Of a DNA stretch of 64,000 nucleotides, positions 1 through 10,793 are shown piece by piece. The position numbers and the translations under genes were made by a program. The DNA comes from Plenodomus lindquistii. Its lineage: Eukaryota; Ascomycota; Dothideomycetes; Pleosporales; Leptosphaeriaceae. The notes below the pieces were generated by a model. That model made no database searches. It was not told the origin of the DNA and saw only the letters and a list, made by a program, of their open reading frames with translations. The stretch is from the NCBI GenBank assembly GCA_025504975.1, contig JANUWI010000012.1, positions 930,001 to 994,000 of the forward strand, in the 5' to 3' direction. Positions within the stretch are counted from its first letter, which is position 1. The number at the start of each line of letters is the position of its first letter.

Positions 1-728
1 TACTTTACAAAAACCAGCTCTACTCCTCTTGGCCCTGCCACAATCTCGCATCCTCTGACCTCTCATATCTTAGTATCAAGGCTAGGAACGCCGCGCTGAG
101 AATTTGGCAACTTGTGCGTTTGGGCTTGTGATGCGGGGTCGGGGTTGTTGGCGTGGCTGCGCTGCATGGCGATCGCGGGGGTGGGTTTGACGAACTCCAA
201 GCAATGTTTGGATCGCATTGAAATCTGCATAATCACATGTTCGTAGTGTTCGTCCGAGCGCACCCACGAAGAGAGCTGGGCACTTGCCGTCTGAGGCTAC
301 CGAAGAAAGAAAACAACCTCGCGTGCTCATTTCGAGGTTGCGATGCTCATGCAGTCTCGTGGGAGGAACACATGGGAGAGGCAATCGGCACGACTGAGTG
401 GGGCTGTTGCCCGGGGTAGTAGAGGACGTGGCGTCGTCAATCATTCAATTCCGAGGCCTGTGTTCGGTGGCTTTCCGCTTCGCAAATCATCATCATCAAT
501 TTTGCGCTTGCCAGGAATTGTCTTCTTTTATGGCTCCGACAATGGCTTTGTAGTCAGGTTCATACTACAGGTAGAGCGATCGCTAATCAGTTATGAGTAC
601 AATAAGGTTCGTCGCTTCCAGACTGTGGGTGGAATCAAGACGATGTGACTTTTGCTCAGTTTAAACAATACACATCAAAATCTACAAGCCTTGCGTACCT
701 CTGTCCGCCAAACCCTTTTCCCCCCGCG
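1..728. other. Intergenic/left edge, no convincing gene
   Basis: This stretch lies beyond the 3' end of the permease gene. Only short overlapping open frames on both strands are present (up to about 120 codons) and none shows a recognisable motif or a plausible exon chain. It may hold the 3' UTR of the permease and flanking sequence of a gene outside the window. Confidence 0.5.
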
Positions 729-2629
729 TCAGACTTTCTCAGCACTGATGCTCCCCGTCCCTGTGATGATACTCTCCGCATTTTCGAGCGTTTCCACCAA
801 TCGTCTCGGTCCCACATACCCGCGCGTACGAATATAGGCGTACCACCCTCCTAGCAAAATGGTCAATCCACCAACCATGGCTGAGCTGTAATTCATCGTT
901 GTCGCATCAAACGGCACGGCGAATGGGAAGCAGTAAATCGGAATCCAAACGATCATGTAGCCGCAGGCGAGACCGCCAACAGTGTAGAACACGGGCGCAG
1001 GCATAGTGAAAGGTCCCTTGATGACATGGCGCCTGCGGGTGAGAATGTTAGGCAGGATGAAAGCGAGATAACTAAAGGAGCTCATTACGATGAATGAACC
1101 AACAAAGGCGGAGAACGCGGTGCTGGAGCCAATGTAGATAGCACCGAGGATGGTGTTGATGACACCACACACGATTGTCGCGTTGAACGGGTTTCCCCAT
1201 CTCTTGTCGATTTTGCCAATCCATGCAGAGAATGGCGTTGCATCGTCGCGGCCCAATGTCCACAGCATACGTCCGCTGGTAATGTAGCACCCGATGTTCG
1301 TGCAGAAGGTGGGGAAAACGATGACGATGAGAAGACCAAGAGAGCCTCCGTGGCTGTTCGTTGCTTGGCGATAGAGTTCAGCAAGGGGGAAGGGCCAGGG
1401 ATTGGAAAAGAGGCTGTCGAGGTCATTGACTGAGTAGAAGATTGTGATGAGATAGAGAAAGGCGGTGGTTATGCCGACGGCATACTGTGCAAGAATCGCT
1501 TTGGGAATGTTTGTGCGAGGCTTGGGGAGTTCTTCGGCCATGTGGGATACACAATCGCTAAGGTTGTTAGGTTTGTGCAAATACTAGAAGGGAACGGATG
1601 CAGCAAGGCACTTACGGTGTTCCCACGGCAAAAGCTCCGTTGAGCATGCCCGCGCAGAAGACGAAACCGTCGCTTGACCAACCGGATTGATTTGACCACT
1701 CCTTCCATACGAAGCTGTTACTCGCATAGCCCTTGCCTGTGCGGCTCGGCATGATGGCGCACACAAGAATGGTAATGAAGACACCCGCTAGAATGAAGAA
1801 TAGACCGATCGTAGTCACTTTCGGTAGGGCTCGATTGGCGAACAAAACGATGAAGCAGGACAGCCATGTCACGATGAGGTAGACAATGAAGACGTGCCAG
1901 CGTTGGAATGCATAGCCCTCGTGGAACAGACCCCACATGCTTATGATCTGATTGGCGATGATGGAGGAGATGGATGCGGTTCCGAAGATCCAGCCCAAGC
2001 AGTTCCACCTGGCAGCATAGTCAGCAATTGAGCGACATTGCTTTGAACAGCAGGTTGTGAGAAACTGCAGACACTGTGGCTATTCGAAAAATCCGGTGAC
2101 TCACCATCCAGCAAAGAAGCCGACTATTCGGCCATACTTTGCACCAGCTGTGACACTGGCCCAGTGGTAAACACCGGCAGAAGAAGGTATTGAAGATGCC
2201 ATTTCTGCAATGCAAGCGGCAATCAAACAGTAACACGCACTGACTGCGATGAACTCGTAAATGACACCTGGAGGGCCACCATTGTATAGAGCGATGACCT
2301 GTGAGACGTCAGCACAACAAGGATGTTACATGACAGTGTCAGCAATGCTCGTGGAGGTGTCTCCATTGGTTGAGGTCCATGGAGAATACCAAGAAGCGGT
2401 ATAGAATCCCATGGACAATTAACAGTGATGGAGAATAACGTACAATTGAACCACCTAGTGCTGCCCAGACATTACCAGTGGTGATGCCTATCGAGCATAT
2501 TGATAGGAGGCTGAAGTTTCGCTCCAGTTCCTGCTTGTGTCCCGAGGCGTTGAGTACCTCACCAACAACAACCTCATCGCCATTGAAACAAGGGTCCTCT
2601 TGCTCGGCTGACTTTTTCTCGGCATCCAT
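729..2629 (-). CDS. APC-superfamily amino-acid/GABA/choline permease, four exons
   Basis: Predicted CDS is complement(join(729..1557,1616..2008,2105..2298,2444..2629)), 533 residues. Seen: introns of 145, 96 and 58 nt with GTACGT, GTGAGT and GTAAGT donors and AG acceptors, and phases that join exactly; codon TGG is split at intron 2, giving GWWNCLGW, and intron 3 joins into TPDCVSHMAEELPKPRTNIP. These are hallmarks of fungal permeases related to yeast Uga4 (GABA) and Hnm1 (choline), Pfam AA_permease_2. The N-terminal run ERNFSLLSICSIGITTGNVW precedes TM1, and about 12 hydrophobic segments follow. Known for the family: proton-coupled uptake of amino acids, GABA, polyamines or choline across the plasma membrane. 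Start chosen at ATG 2629 because it opens a typical charged cytosolic tail in frame with TM1. The exact substrate cannot be read from sequence. Nothing looks broken. Confidence 0.93.
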
Positions 2630-3804
2630 GGCTGAACGTAGTCGCGTCGATAGTGTGGGTCGATGGCTTTGAATGGTCGACTACAGCCTCAGTAGGTACG
2701 ACTCGATGGAGCAGATGGGCTGGTAGAACTTGCTTGTCGAAGGAAGGATAAGGTGTGCGCAAAATTAAGGATGGAGTTGGAAACCCGGGAGACTGGAAAG
2801 TCGAGGGTAGACTACATGTGGATGCACGAGACAAAAAGCAAAGCCGGTCAACTCAAGTGTGAGCCTAGAACTGTTTTGACGGATGCTGGCCTTGATAGCT
2901 ATCTGCACTGCATAGACACGGACTTGTTCACGTAAGTTCAGATGGTAAGCGAGGCCATCGATAGCTGCCGAGCATGTCACCTTGTCGCCATAACGGTCTG
3001 GAGGTGGGCACAGCAAGCCTTCTAGACGGCGCGCCATCTCCGCAAATGCACCGTGGAAGCGGGTGAGCCATGTGGACGAGACAAATGATGTTAGTCGACT
3101 GATAAGGACCTGCCAATATCAAGCGGAGAAGGCAGCAGATCCCGGCAGCAGGTGCAGGAACGGGTAGGGGTGGGCCAATAAGCGGGAGGGCGGCTGATAG
3201 CGACAGATACGCGAGTGCCGTTTGGAGCAACGGAGACTTTTGGGGTAACACGGTCGCGTAAGGCGAGATAAAGGATGCCGATTGCACTGCCCCCTGCACA
3301 TCCGTCGTGAGAGTATGTATCTACTGTGTATCTATGTCAAATGTGTGTCTCGCAGCCAGCACGTAGTGTGCTCTGGGAGGGCGGGACACCTGGGGGGCAG
3401 CAAAGTGCGGTTCGCGGCCCCGGTCCTCCGTACGCATCCATTGGCATCAGCGAACGACATTGTTCCCAGTACAATGGTAGTGGGCGCAAGACGAAATGAT
3501 TTTGGCGGTTCAACGAAGCAGGTGCTAAGGAGCTCGGTGCGCACATGGCAGGACTCTAGGCTATTATTGGGCTCTGAACCGGAAGAGGCCGTCGACTTGG
3601 CAGTGAAAGAGGCTTGGTGGTATGCAGCATGGCATTGCTTTGGATCTTCTTTTATGTTACACCAGAGGAAAAGGCACCGTGGAATCTCCGAGCCCGTGCC
3701 GTTGATGCACTGTACACACGACTTGGAATCAATCTTTGCGGTGATTGCGCATGGCGTGAGCAGCCTCGGTTCTAATGAAAAGAGAGTGGAGTAGGATCGG
3801 ATCG
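2630..3804. other. Intergenic, no supported gene
   Basis: This 1.2-kb interval lies between the start of the permease and the 3' end of the GFA-like gene and should contain the permease promoter. The longest open frame (3282-3794, plus, 170 codons) has a Cys/His/Arg-rich, low-hydrophobicity translation with no recognisable domain and overlaps equally long frames on the other strand, so I do not call it a gene. Confidence 0.5.
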
Positions 3805-4541
3805 TCAGGCGGCCATGTCGGTGTCGTCTCCCGCATCAACATTGCCAACTTTGCGCTTGCTGGGTGTTGCACGGCCATGATCATGATGGGTCGTGGCTTG
3901 GTCGCCTTCGGTCCACTCCACGACATCCCATTCGACTAGGACGCCGTTGTCTGTATGCGCGCCGCGTTGCTGCTTGAAGCGCCCAAGCACAGTGTTTTGC
4001 ACCATTTCTTCGAACCACGGGGCGCCGGCGCTGCGCGGCGAAGCTGGCAGATCGCTGCTCTCGCTACTGGGCAGCAGCCCCAGGTCGCGAAGCCGCTCCT
4101 GGTCCTCGTCCAGCAGGCTGCCGACGGTCAGGGAAATGTGCTCGGCGTCGTCGCTCGTGCGCTCTGTCCACGACGAGAGCTGGGTGCCGCAGTAGCCGCA
4201 GAACTTGCGCCGCGTGTGGGGTGCAAAGGGCGAGACGAAGCTGCGCTGGATTTGTTGGCGACTTTCGTCGGCGTGCTGGGCAAAGGTGGCCGACGTGTAC
4301 CAGTCGAGGGGCACGCGGAGGACAATGGTTGCGGGGCTGGCAGATATCAGGCCTAGACGTGTGTGGCAGTCAGCAATGGCATGTCGCAGCATCACTTGCA
4401 GACATGGGCGTAGGCACACTGACGAGAGGCGACCGTGTTGTCGTAGCGCAGCTCGGCTTGCTGCACGCGTCCTGCAGGCATCTCGACGACATAGCGGTTG
4501 CGGCCACAGGCGCATGACCCGTGGAGCGTCTGCAGTGCCAT
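3805..4541 (-). CDS. CENP-V/GFA-domain protein (DUF636 type), two exons
   Basis: CDS complement(join(3805..4352,4424..4541)), 221 residues. The 71-nt intron uses a GTCAGT donor and a TAG acceptor and splits an Arg codon. Seen: N-terminal GSCACGRNRYVV (Cys10, Cys12), then DNTVASR, LRVPLDWY, and FCGYCG (Cys91, Cys94). This order matches the GFA (glutathione-dependent formaldehyde-activating enzyme)/CENP-V fold, whose structural zinc is held by CxC and CxxC pairs. The central cysteine cluster that carries the catalytic zinc in classical Gfa is absent here: the region just after the splice reads RLISASPATIV. I therefore infer a GFA-fold protein that is probably not a formaldehyde-glutathione enzyme. 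The C-terminal 60 residues are acidic and low complexity. Start at ATG 4541 gives the canonical MALQTLHGSC opening; the unspliced frame running to 4704 would lose this N-terminus, so it is rejected. It shares a 467-bp upstream region with the divergent gene at 5009. Confidence 0.87.
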
Positions 4542-5008
4542 TGTCGGTGGGGGCGGTTGGTATGTAGAGTACTGTACTATGTGGCAGACCGTGTAGAGTA
4601 CTGTATAGTATGCCGAGTGACTGGGCTATACATGCGCAATCGTCGACAGCCGTGACATCAGTTGGCCCGTGGCTGCACGTGCATCCATTGTCGGTCTCAG
4701 GCACCGACGAATATTCGAGACGTCTCTACAAGCACCCATCCACATCCGGCATCTACTCGTGCCACCCACATTGCCATGCTCCCAGCTATAGTACACAGTA
4801 CACAGCCTCAGCATCATGGCATCGTGCGCTGCAGCCTGGGACGAATACGCAATGCGGGCAGTCAGACCTTCCGACCTCCGCCTCCGCCTCCACCTCCCAC
4901 CTCCACCTCCACCTCCACACCTTAAGACAACAAAGTCGACATTACGTTGACGCGCCCTCTCCTCTTCCACAAACTTGACAACACCAGAGAGTGAGACAAA
5001 GTTCCATC
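4542..5008. promoter_or_regulatory. Bidirectional promoter region with CCTCCA/CCTCCG repeat
   Basis: This interval lies between two divergent genes. Seen: two AGAGTACTGTA-type repeats around 4565-4605 and a strongly pyrimidine-biased run of CCTCCG/CCTCCA units at about 4874-4919, some 90 bp upstream of the plus-strand ATG. Pyrimidine-rich tracts are common just upstream of fungal start sites. No specific factor site is claimed. Confidence 0.4.
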
Positions 5009-7288
5009 ATGGCTCCTCACAATCGTACCACTTCTCACCGCACTCCTCAACCGCCTTCAGCCTCAACTCGACCACATGCGCCACAATCGCCATCGACTGC
5101 AGATGATTCCGATACTGACTTCGATCCCACGCCCGCGCACAGCCCTGGCGGACCACCGTACCATGATCTGCCACCTTCGTACGACCAAGCACAAGAGCAG
5201 GCCGTCGTCGATGCTCGAAATGGCGTCACACCCTTGGATGCCAGCCAACTGGACGCACATCGAGTGACACTCAACGAGGGCCCAAACGAGCCCCAAGTCT
5301 GGGAGTATCGAATCCGTGGTGAACAAGTTGACAACACAGAAGAGCAAGAGCCAGCGCCAGAGTATGGGACCCCCCCGCGCCATCCCGTGGCCACCCCATC
5401 TCTACGGCACACTGCAACAAGTGAGCGTACTGCTGTTGGGCATGTCTCAAGTCAAAATTTGCAGAACGACAATGCATATCGCCAGACTTCTCATTTGTTT
5501 GAACTTGCACTAGACTTCACCCAAGTCAAGCCACCCGTCGATGCAAAGTCCTCGCGTCTTCCACGATTGATTGCTGTCCCTTCAGTGCAGACGTCCTCCC
5601 AGCAGCAAACACCGCTTGGCCAACCGGTACAATTCGCAAGAGCTTATGCTCAAATCTTGCAGCGTCATTCAATCTCTCCTGGTGACTTTGTAGAGTTCCT
5701 CGAGGGATTAGACGCTTTTTGTCGCGCCTTCTCTGCAACGACTACAGAACTGCTACCTGGAGACGGTCCACCTTCCCCTTCCAAAAAATCGGTACTTGAG
5801 TACCTACAACGAGCCAATGAGAGATTCTTTCACCCTCGTGGGTTACATGTATCATTGCGATCCCTCTCTGCGCTTCTCGCAGATCTCGACATTTCTGCCG
5901 AGCAAGGCCAACGGTCAGGTTTGATAGCTACCATCATCGACAGAAACAGAACGGTTCAACAAAGAGCTGAGGGGCTTTACCCTCGAATAGAAAGGCTCGA
6001 ATTCAATGTTGAGTCGGGCAGTCAGCGCATTGGATATATACGTGACATGGGTGACCGGCTTCAGGCACTTTTACTTGCTGATAGCGTCACTAGAGACTAC
6101 AGAAGTGTGGTAGCTGCGGGTATCCAGTCTCAAGAATCTTCATCTACAGGCTATTCCGACCCTCTCCACTCATTTTCACACTCTTCAAAGTCGAGGAACA
6201 GGCCGCAAGGACCAAGGAGACGAGGCCATAATACTCATGCATCGCGCGGTCAAGATGCTTCCGCTTTTGGACCGCGCGAGCCACCAGGTTTTGGTCCAAC
6301 TTCCCGTGCATCTACGTCCAGTCAATCACAGTCTACGAATCAATGGGAAGCTCTGGGCCGAGACATGGGGAAATGGGGCGAACAGTACGGCAAGAGCATG
6401 GGGGAGTGGGGTGAACAGTATGGTAGAAGTATGGGGAAATGGGGTGAGCAATTGGGCCGAAGTGTTGGAGCTTGGGGCCAAGATGTTGGGCGGAATGCCG
6501 GAGCGTGGGGTGAGGGTGTTGGACGAGGTTGGTGTGGTAGCCATCAAAACCATACGATACCGGGTGCAGGACCAGTGCCATGTGAGGATCTACCTCCATC
6601 TTACGATCAGGGGTTTTCGAAACAAACATTTGGCGTCATTCCTGGTGACAACAAGATACAGACCGATGCTCCTTTCACCACAAGAGGTAAAGCGAGAAAG
6701 GCAGGTTTCGATGATGACTCCGACACCAACTCAGAAACCTCCAGTGTCTCCTCCGACAGCTCAGACTCAGACTCAGACTCAGACTCAGACTCAGACTCCG
6801 ATGACTCAGAAGCCGTCCTCGAGAAGCGTCTCGCCTACATAGATGCCGAGGCCGACGTCGCCATGGCAAAAGGCGAAAAACCCCGTGCTGAAATCTTTGC
6901 ACAACGAACTTTGGCAACACAAACAGCACTCGCAGAACGGAAAGCACGACAACAACGTATCCTTACATACCGAGCCACGCTCCGCCAGATCAAACAACGC
7001 GGTCGTGATCTTAAGCAACAACACCAACAGCGGAAACGCGAGCTGCGAGCCACCCACGACAGGAAAGGCAAGGGCAAAGCGAAAAAGGGCAGGGAATGGA
7101 GGGATGCGAAAAAGGCGTATAGGATCCAGAGAAAGGGATTGAGAAAAGAAAATATAGCTGCGAGAAAGAAGTGGCGTGATGCGACGAGAAGAGGAAATAA
7201 GGCTGGTGAAGATATTGAGAGGAGTGGTGACGAGCTCAGGGTTGCGAGGAACACGGTGTGGCTTGTTGTTGATCATTGGGGTGAGTAG
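5009..7288 (+). CDS. Low-complexity protein with two PPSY motifs, Trp-Gly 11-mer repeats and a Ser-Asp tract
   Basis: Single-exon frame, 759 residues from ATG 5009; the frame is open upstream to a GTG at 4991 but not to an earlier ATG. Family not recognised. Seen in order: Pro/Thr/Ser-rich N-terminus with DLPPSYDQ (PPSY 55-58); a predicted-helical middle at about 205-370 beginning PVQFARAYAQILQ; a Ser-rich linker; five tandem 11-residue units of the pattern xGxWGxxxGRx (residues about 453-507); a second DLPPSYDQ (PPSY 529-532); an acidic Ser-Asp run from a TCAGAC hexamer array; and a Lys/Arg/Gln-rich C-terminal third likely to form long helices. PPxY is the ligand of WW domains, including those of Rsp5/NEDD4 ubiquitin ligases, so a trafficking or adaptor role is a reasonable inference. 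No membrane segment or signal peptide is visible. Confidence 0.85.
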   Translation: MAPHNRTTSHRTPQPPSASTRPHAPQSPSTADDSDTDFDPTPAHSPGGPPYHDLPPSYDQAQEQAVVDARNGVTPLDASQLDAHRVTLNEGPNEPQVWEYRIRGEQVDNTEEQEPAPEYGTPPRHPVATPSLRHTATSERTAVGHVSSQNLQNDNAYRQTSHLFELALDFTQVKPPVDAKSSRLPRLIAVPSVQTSSQQQTPLGQPVQFARAYAQILQRHSISPGDFVEFLEGLDAFCRAFSATTTELLPGDGPPSPSKKSVLEYLQRANERFFHPRGLHVSLRSLSALLADLDISAEQGQRSGLIATIIDRNRTVQQRAEGLYPRIERLEFNVESGSQRIGYIRDMGDRLQALLLADSVTRDYRSVVAAGIQSQESSSTGYSDPLHSFSHSSKSRNRPQGPRRRGHNTHASRGQDASAFGPREPPGFGPTSRASTSSQSQSTNQWEALGRDMGKWGEQYGKSMGEWGEQYGRSMGKWGEQLGRSVGAWGQDVGRNAGAWGEGVGRGWCGSHQNHTIPGAGPVPCEDLPPSYDQGFSKQTFGVIPGDNKIQTDAPFTTRGKARKAGFDDDSDTNSETSSVSSDSSDSDSDSDSDSDSDDSEAVLEKRLAYIDAEADVAMAKGEKPRAEIFAQRTLATQTALAERKARQQRILTYRATLRQIKQRGRDLKQQHQQRKRELRATHDRKGKGKAKKGREWRDAKKAYRIQRKGLRKENIAARKKWRDATRRGNKAGEDIERSGDELRVARNTVWLVVDHWGE
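6365..6529 (+). repeat. 33-bp coding tandem repeat (five Trp-Gly units)
   Basis: Five in-frame 33-bp units inside the gene at 5009 encode 11-residue repeats such as MGKWGEQYGKS and VGAWGQDVGRN. Trp and the surrounding Gly residues are kept while polar positions vary, so the unit appears to be maintained at the protein level. An 11-residue period fits an amphipathic helix of about three turns. Confidence 0.85.
6761..6797 (+). repeat. TCAGAC hexanucleotide microsatellite coding Ser-Asp repeat
   Basis: About six consecutive TCAGAC units inside the gene at 5009 encode alternating Ser and Asp, followed by more acidic residues. A pure hexamer array is prone to length change without frameshift, so the length of the acidic tract may vary among strains. 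Confidence 0.9.
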
Positions 7289-7958
7289 CGTACACGACAT
7301 ATTACAAAGGGAGACGAACTCGGAACAGCAGAGTAACGCGAATTATATCTGTGGTCGGCCAAGAAGCTTACGATTGGATCGACGATAGCAGAGTTGTAAG
7401 TGTGTTATGCCCTTGTTCGAGCGTGTATCGAAGCCATGATCACAAGGGTTAAGGTTCTAGAACTTCTTAAGAGCCTCTGAACTCGAATGATCGTGCGAAA
7501 TTTGATATATGATGACTGGTTCGCTTCTAGACCTGACCGCAAGCGTCACATACGTGCAACCTCATCTCATGCAAGCGTAAATCGGGCCGACCAATGAGGT
7601 GACAGTTCCAAGGACGGCAACAGCGACAACAAGATCATTCTGTCCAAAAGTCGCACGAGTGGTCCACGAATACTTTCCTCGGGTTTGTCCAGTTGCCGGA
7701 ATTTTGGGCAATTTGGCCACATGATGGACGACAATGACGTCGCCATTACCGGCACGGGCAGCAAACGCTCCGCGGTGTGTAACGCGACCGGCGCAATCAA
7801 GGCGCTGACACCTCGTCACAGACACAGCTTGAAACCTACGTGAATGAACCTTGTATTGCATAATTCTTAACCAACCTCTCTCCTTCGTTGCTACAGTCCG
7901 CGATCATACACTCAAAATCCCCGTGCGATTTACCACGAACTACGCCATACACTCCACT
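7289..7958. other. Intergenic, promoter of the GRAM-protein gene
   Basis: The interval holds the 3' region of the gene at 5009 and the upstream region of the gene at 7959. Only short frames of about 100 codons or fewer are present (for example 7562-7861, minus) and none is recognisable. No repeat or RNA gene is seen. Confidence 0.5.
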
Positions 7959-9977
7959 ATGCCTACCGATGAGTACACACAGATTGACGCGAGGCACATC
8001 GGTTTAGACCGCTCCAACATATCCCCCGATGGCCAAATACATCTTCCTGATACGACTACGCGCAAGACTGACGACGAGGTTGCTCGTGATGTGGCCCGCC
8101 TGCAGCATGAACCTGAATCCAGCACATCTACCCATAGTACCGTAGAGAAGATGAAGGAGAAGAAACACCGTGCCGGAGTCAAAATCAGAGAAAAGCTACA
8201 CATCAGCAAGGCTTCTGATGGTCTTGATGTCTCTTTGTCTCCGCCCGTTCTTGCCAACAACCCAGATGAGCAAAAGCATTCACGGCTGGACAACGCCAAT
8301 ACCAAAGAGGAGTCTCACAAACTCAAGGACTTTACGCATAATCCTATCGGTACTATCAAATCGACAGCATCCAAACAGGGTGAACATCAGCTTGCTGCCA
8401 ACATTGCGGCGAAAGAAATACCGCATGGTCAAGACGTCGATCTTGTCAACGCGGTAAGCGAGTTAGAACGCGCAAGATCTGAGCGAGAGAACATGCTCGC
8501 GACCCAAAATATTTCCGAACTACTCAAGCTGCGGCAAAGTACATTTGTACGATGGACACTTGATAGACACGTGACCAAGGTCAGGAAATTGCCCAGAGAT
8601 ACCGTAACGAGGAAACCAAGGGCGGCATTCGAGTACAAGAATGTCCACGGTAGGGTTGACGTCGACTGGAAAGCATATGGCTATCATGTTAGTACCCCTG
8701 TGCATCGCGTCATTTGAAGTACCAACCTTGCTGACTGGATTCAGTTGCTCGAATACTACGTACAATTGTACGGTGGCCAATACATTGGCTATGGCTCTGA
8801 CCCACCCACTCCCTCTAAAGAGACTATCCTGCCCAACATCGAGCGATTACTCGTTGCTACTTCACCTTTACAAGAGGTTATCATGACCACCCGACGAGTT
8901 TACCGCTGGGAACGTCCCGCAGAGACCACAAAGTACCTAGGAATATACGTGACTCTATGGTACTTCAATGTCCTGCTACCAGGACTAGTAAATGATGCTC
9001 AGAAATTACGAATGATGAGAAGGCTGACTTCGATAGTTATCATGGCTTGTGTACATTGTAGCGGAGCGTCGCATCCACGGCGTGAGCATCGATGACGTCC
9101 GAGAAGACATCGAGCATACCGAGAACCAACAACAGACCGCACTCTCCATCACTGAGTTTATAGAGAAGAAGGGCGACGAGCACTGGGCAGACGATATTCT
9201 TACAGAGCTTGGTCCATGGCTCATGGTACAATTAGCCGATGCAGCCAACTTCTTCGAAACCATACGAAAGTACGTACGGTCGTCTTCTCAACCGACCAAG
9301 CAATCTTCTAACCTTTCAACAGCTTTTACGAATGGCGCAAACCTCACCGCACAGGAGCCTCCCTTAGCTTCCTGGGGGTTGGCATTCTTGTCACCACCTT
9401 CCTTCCCTTTTGGCTTCTTGTCAAAACCCTGACATTCATCATGGGCTTCACCTTCTTCGCCATATTTCCCCTCTCCGTCAACTTTCCTGAATACCGCCTG
9501 CTCCTCTCCCCGACCAAGCGCTTTCTTTGGAACATTCCAACACATGCGGAATGGGCGATTCAATACGTGCAAGCCGAGGGCACGCGCGTAGAAAAAACCG
9601 CTACGCCAGCGCCGTCTGCCTTGCCTATCCGTACGCAGATCGATGCTGCGACAGCAGACGATTACGGCTTCTATGTTGCGCACCATGAGAATATGAGGGG
9701 ACACTTGGTAATCAGCACCAAAAGCGTGAGGTTTGTGAGCAAGCATCCCCATGCAGTGCAATTCACGATCCCGTATGATCATGTTCAGGTCCTGGAAAAG
9801 GTAGATCGGACTGTCAAGAAGAATTTGCCTGATAGACTGTCGCAAGATAGTGGCAAGGATCTGAAAATTATGGATAGCCTGGGGCGGGAGACAATGTTGA
9901 AGAATGTGGAACAAAGGGATGAGGCTTGGTCACAGATTGTGGGGTTTAGTAAGGTCCACTGGCAGGTTGTTTGGTAA
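7959..9977 (+). CDS. GRAM-domain-like membrane protein (DUF3292/GRAMD4-like), four exons
   Basis: CDS join(7959..8687,8745..8987,9037..9269,9323..9977), 619 residues. Introns are 57, 49 and 53 nt with GTTAGT, GTAAAT and GTACGT donors; the first two carry a GCTGAC branch-like site. Phases join exactly, the last intron splitting an Asn codon before FYEWRKPHRTG. Seen: a charged, Lys-rich N-terminal half (about 1-240) with a basic helix around KMKEKKHRAGVKIREKLH; a hydrophobic segment around residues 308-335 (YLGIYVTLWYFNVLLPGL); two more at about 416-457; then a C-terminal GRAM/PH-like region (about 500-610) with LVISTKSVRFVS and ending RDEAWSQIVGFSKVHWQVVW. Known: GRAM domains bind phosphoinositides or lipids, and related proteins sit at ER-associated membranes. 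The fungal DUF3292 assignment is from memory of the family's layout. ATG 7959 was chosen because upstream in-frame sequence has no ATG. Confidence 0.86.
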
Positions 9978-10793
9978 GAAAAGGGCAGCGATGAATCTGT
10001 CTGGTGGGAAGGTGGGGATATGGAGACTATGGATGCAACAGCAGCAATAATGAACATTAAATACTAAATACGGCTTTTGCGGGAGCGAAATCTGGCAAAG
10101 ACCGTCGTATTCGAAATCTTGACATGCTTAATCTGGTTGCTTGAAGACATTGAGCGCTCTTTCTGCTACCCCCCTCTCCCCCCGTGGAATAAGAACACAA
10201 TTGCAGCTTAGTATGGCGACGCTATGCTTTTTGTGGCAATGCACATACTGTACCGCAGAAAACGATATAGATGCAAATATGTTCCAGGTCGCAACAAAGC
10301 CAGTTGGCTGGAGTGGCTCTGGATGAGAACCGCCAAGACCCGTAAGCGAAGCGGCTGAATGCCTGACGCTGAATGCCTGACGCTGAATGCCTGACGCTGA
10401 ATGCCTGACGCTGAATGCCTGACGCTGAGTGAACTAAAATAGAACATTTGTTGTCGTGATCACTCACTTTGTGACGATGTGAGACTAAGATGAGGCAAAT
10501 TCCCGTACTGCAGGCGTGATTGCGCCTTGCTGATAGGAGTTGGAATACTTCAATTGTTCGCCTTCTCTTGTCATATCCAAGTCAGCGTCGGGACAGGAGC
10601 TTGTGCAGCCCGAGCGTGTTGGAGGCGCTTGTTAGCGTTTATAGTGTGGCCTGAAGGCACGCCTCGTCTGGGTATGAATACTTTTGGGGGCTGAAAACAC
10701 GACGAGACATGTTTATATGTTGCACAACCAGCTCGACAAACATCTCTTCTTCTTACTCAACACGATCCACCCTTTTTAGCACATTCCATCACC
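9978..10793. promoter_or_regulatory. Intergenic region upstream of the isocyanide synthase gene
   Basis: This 816-bp interval contains the 3' end region of the GRAM gene and the upstream region of the gene at 10794. The 14-bp tandem array at 10354-10423 lies about 370 bp before the start codon. A CT-rich run (CATCTCTTCTTCTTACTC, 10741-10758) sits shortly before the ATG, as is usual for fungal core promoters. No open frame of note. Confidence 0.45.
10354..10423. repeat. 14-bp tandem repeat, five perfect copies
   Basis: The unit GCTGAATGCCTGAC occurs five times head to tail with no mismatch, followed by a broken sixth copy (GCTGAGTG). It lies in the intergenic region upstream of the isocyanide synthase. 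The perfect copies imply recent expansion. It could act as clustered binding sites or be a neutral minisatellite. Confidence 0.95.

Noticed and set aside
82..444. 120-codon minus-strand open frame at the left edge
   Set aside because: Low-complexity His/Arg/Gln-rich translation with no motif; overlaps other frames of similar length.
3282..3794. 170-codon plus-strand open frame between permease and GFA gene
   Set aside because: No domain, odd composition and equally long overlapping frames on the other strand; no splice partners.
3805..4704. Unspliced 299-codon version of the GFA gene
   Set aside because: Its N-terminal 130 residues are nonsense relative to the family, while splicing of a 71-nt intron restores the GSCACG start and a conserved junction.
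6237..6842. 201-codon frame overlapping the gene at 5009
   Set aside because: It is a shadow of the repeat-rich main frame; its poly-Gln/Thr run arises from the TCAGAC array.
6806..7300. 164-codon minus-strand frame
   Set aside because: Antisense shadow of the Lys/Arg/Gln-rich C-terminus of the gene at 5009.
7562..7861. 99-codon minus-strand frame upstream of the GRAM gene
   Set aside because: No motif, overlaps another frame, and lies in a promoter-sized gap.
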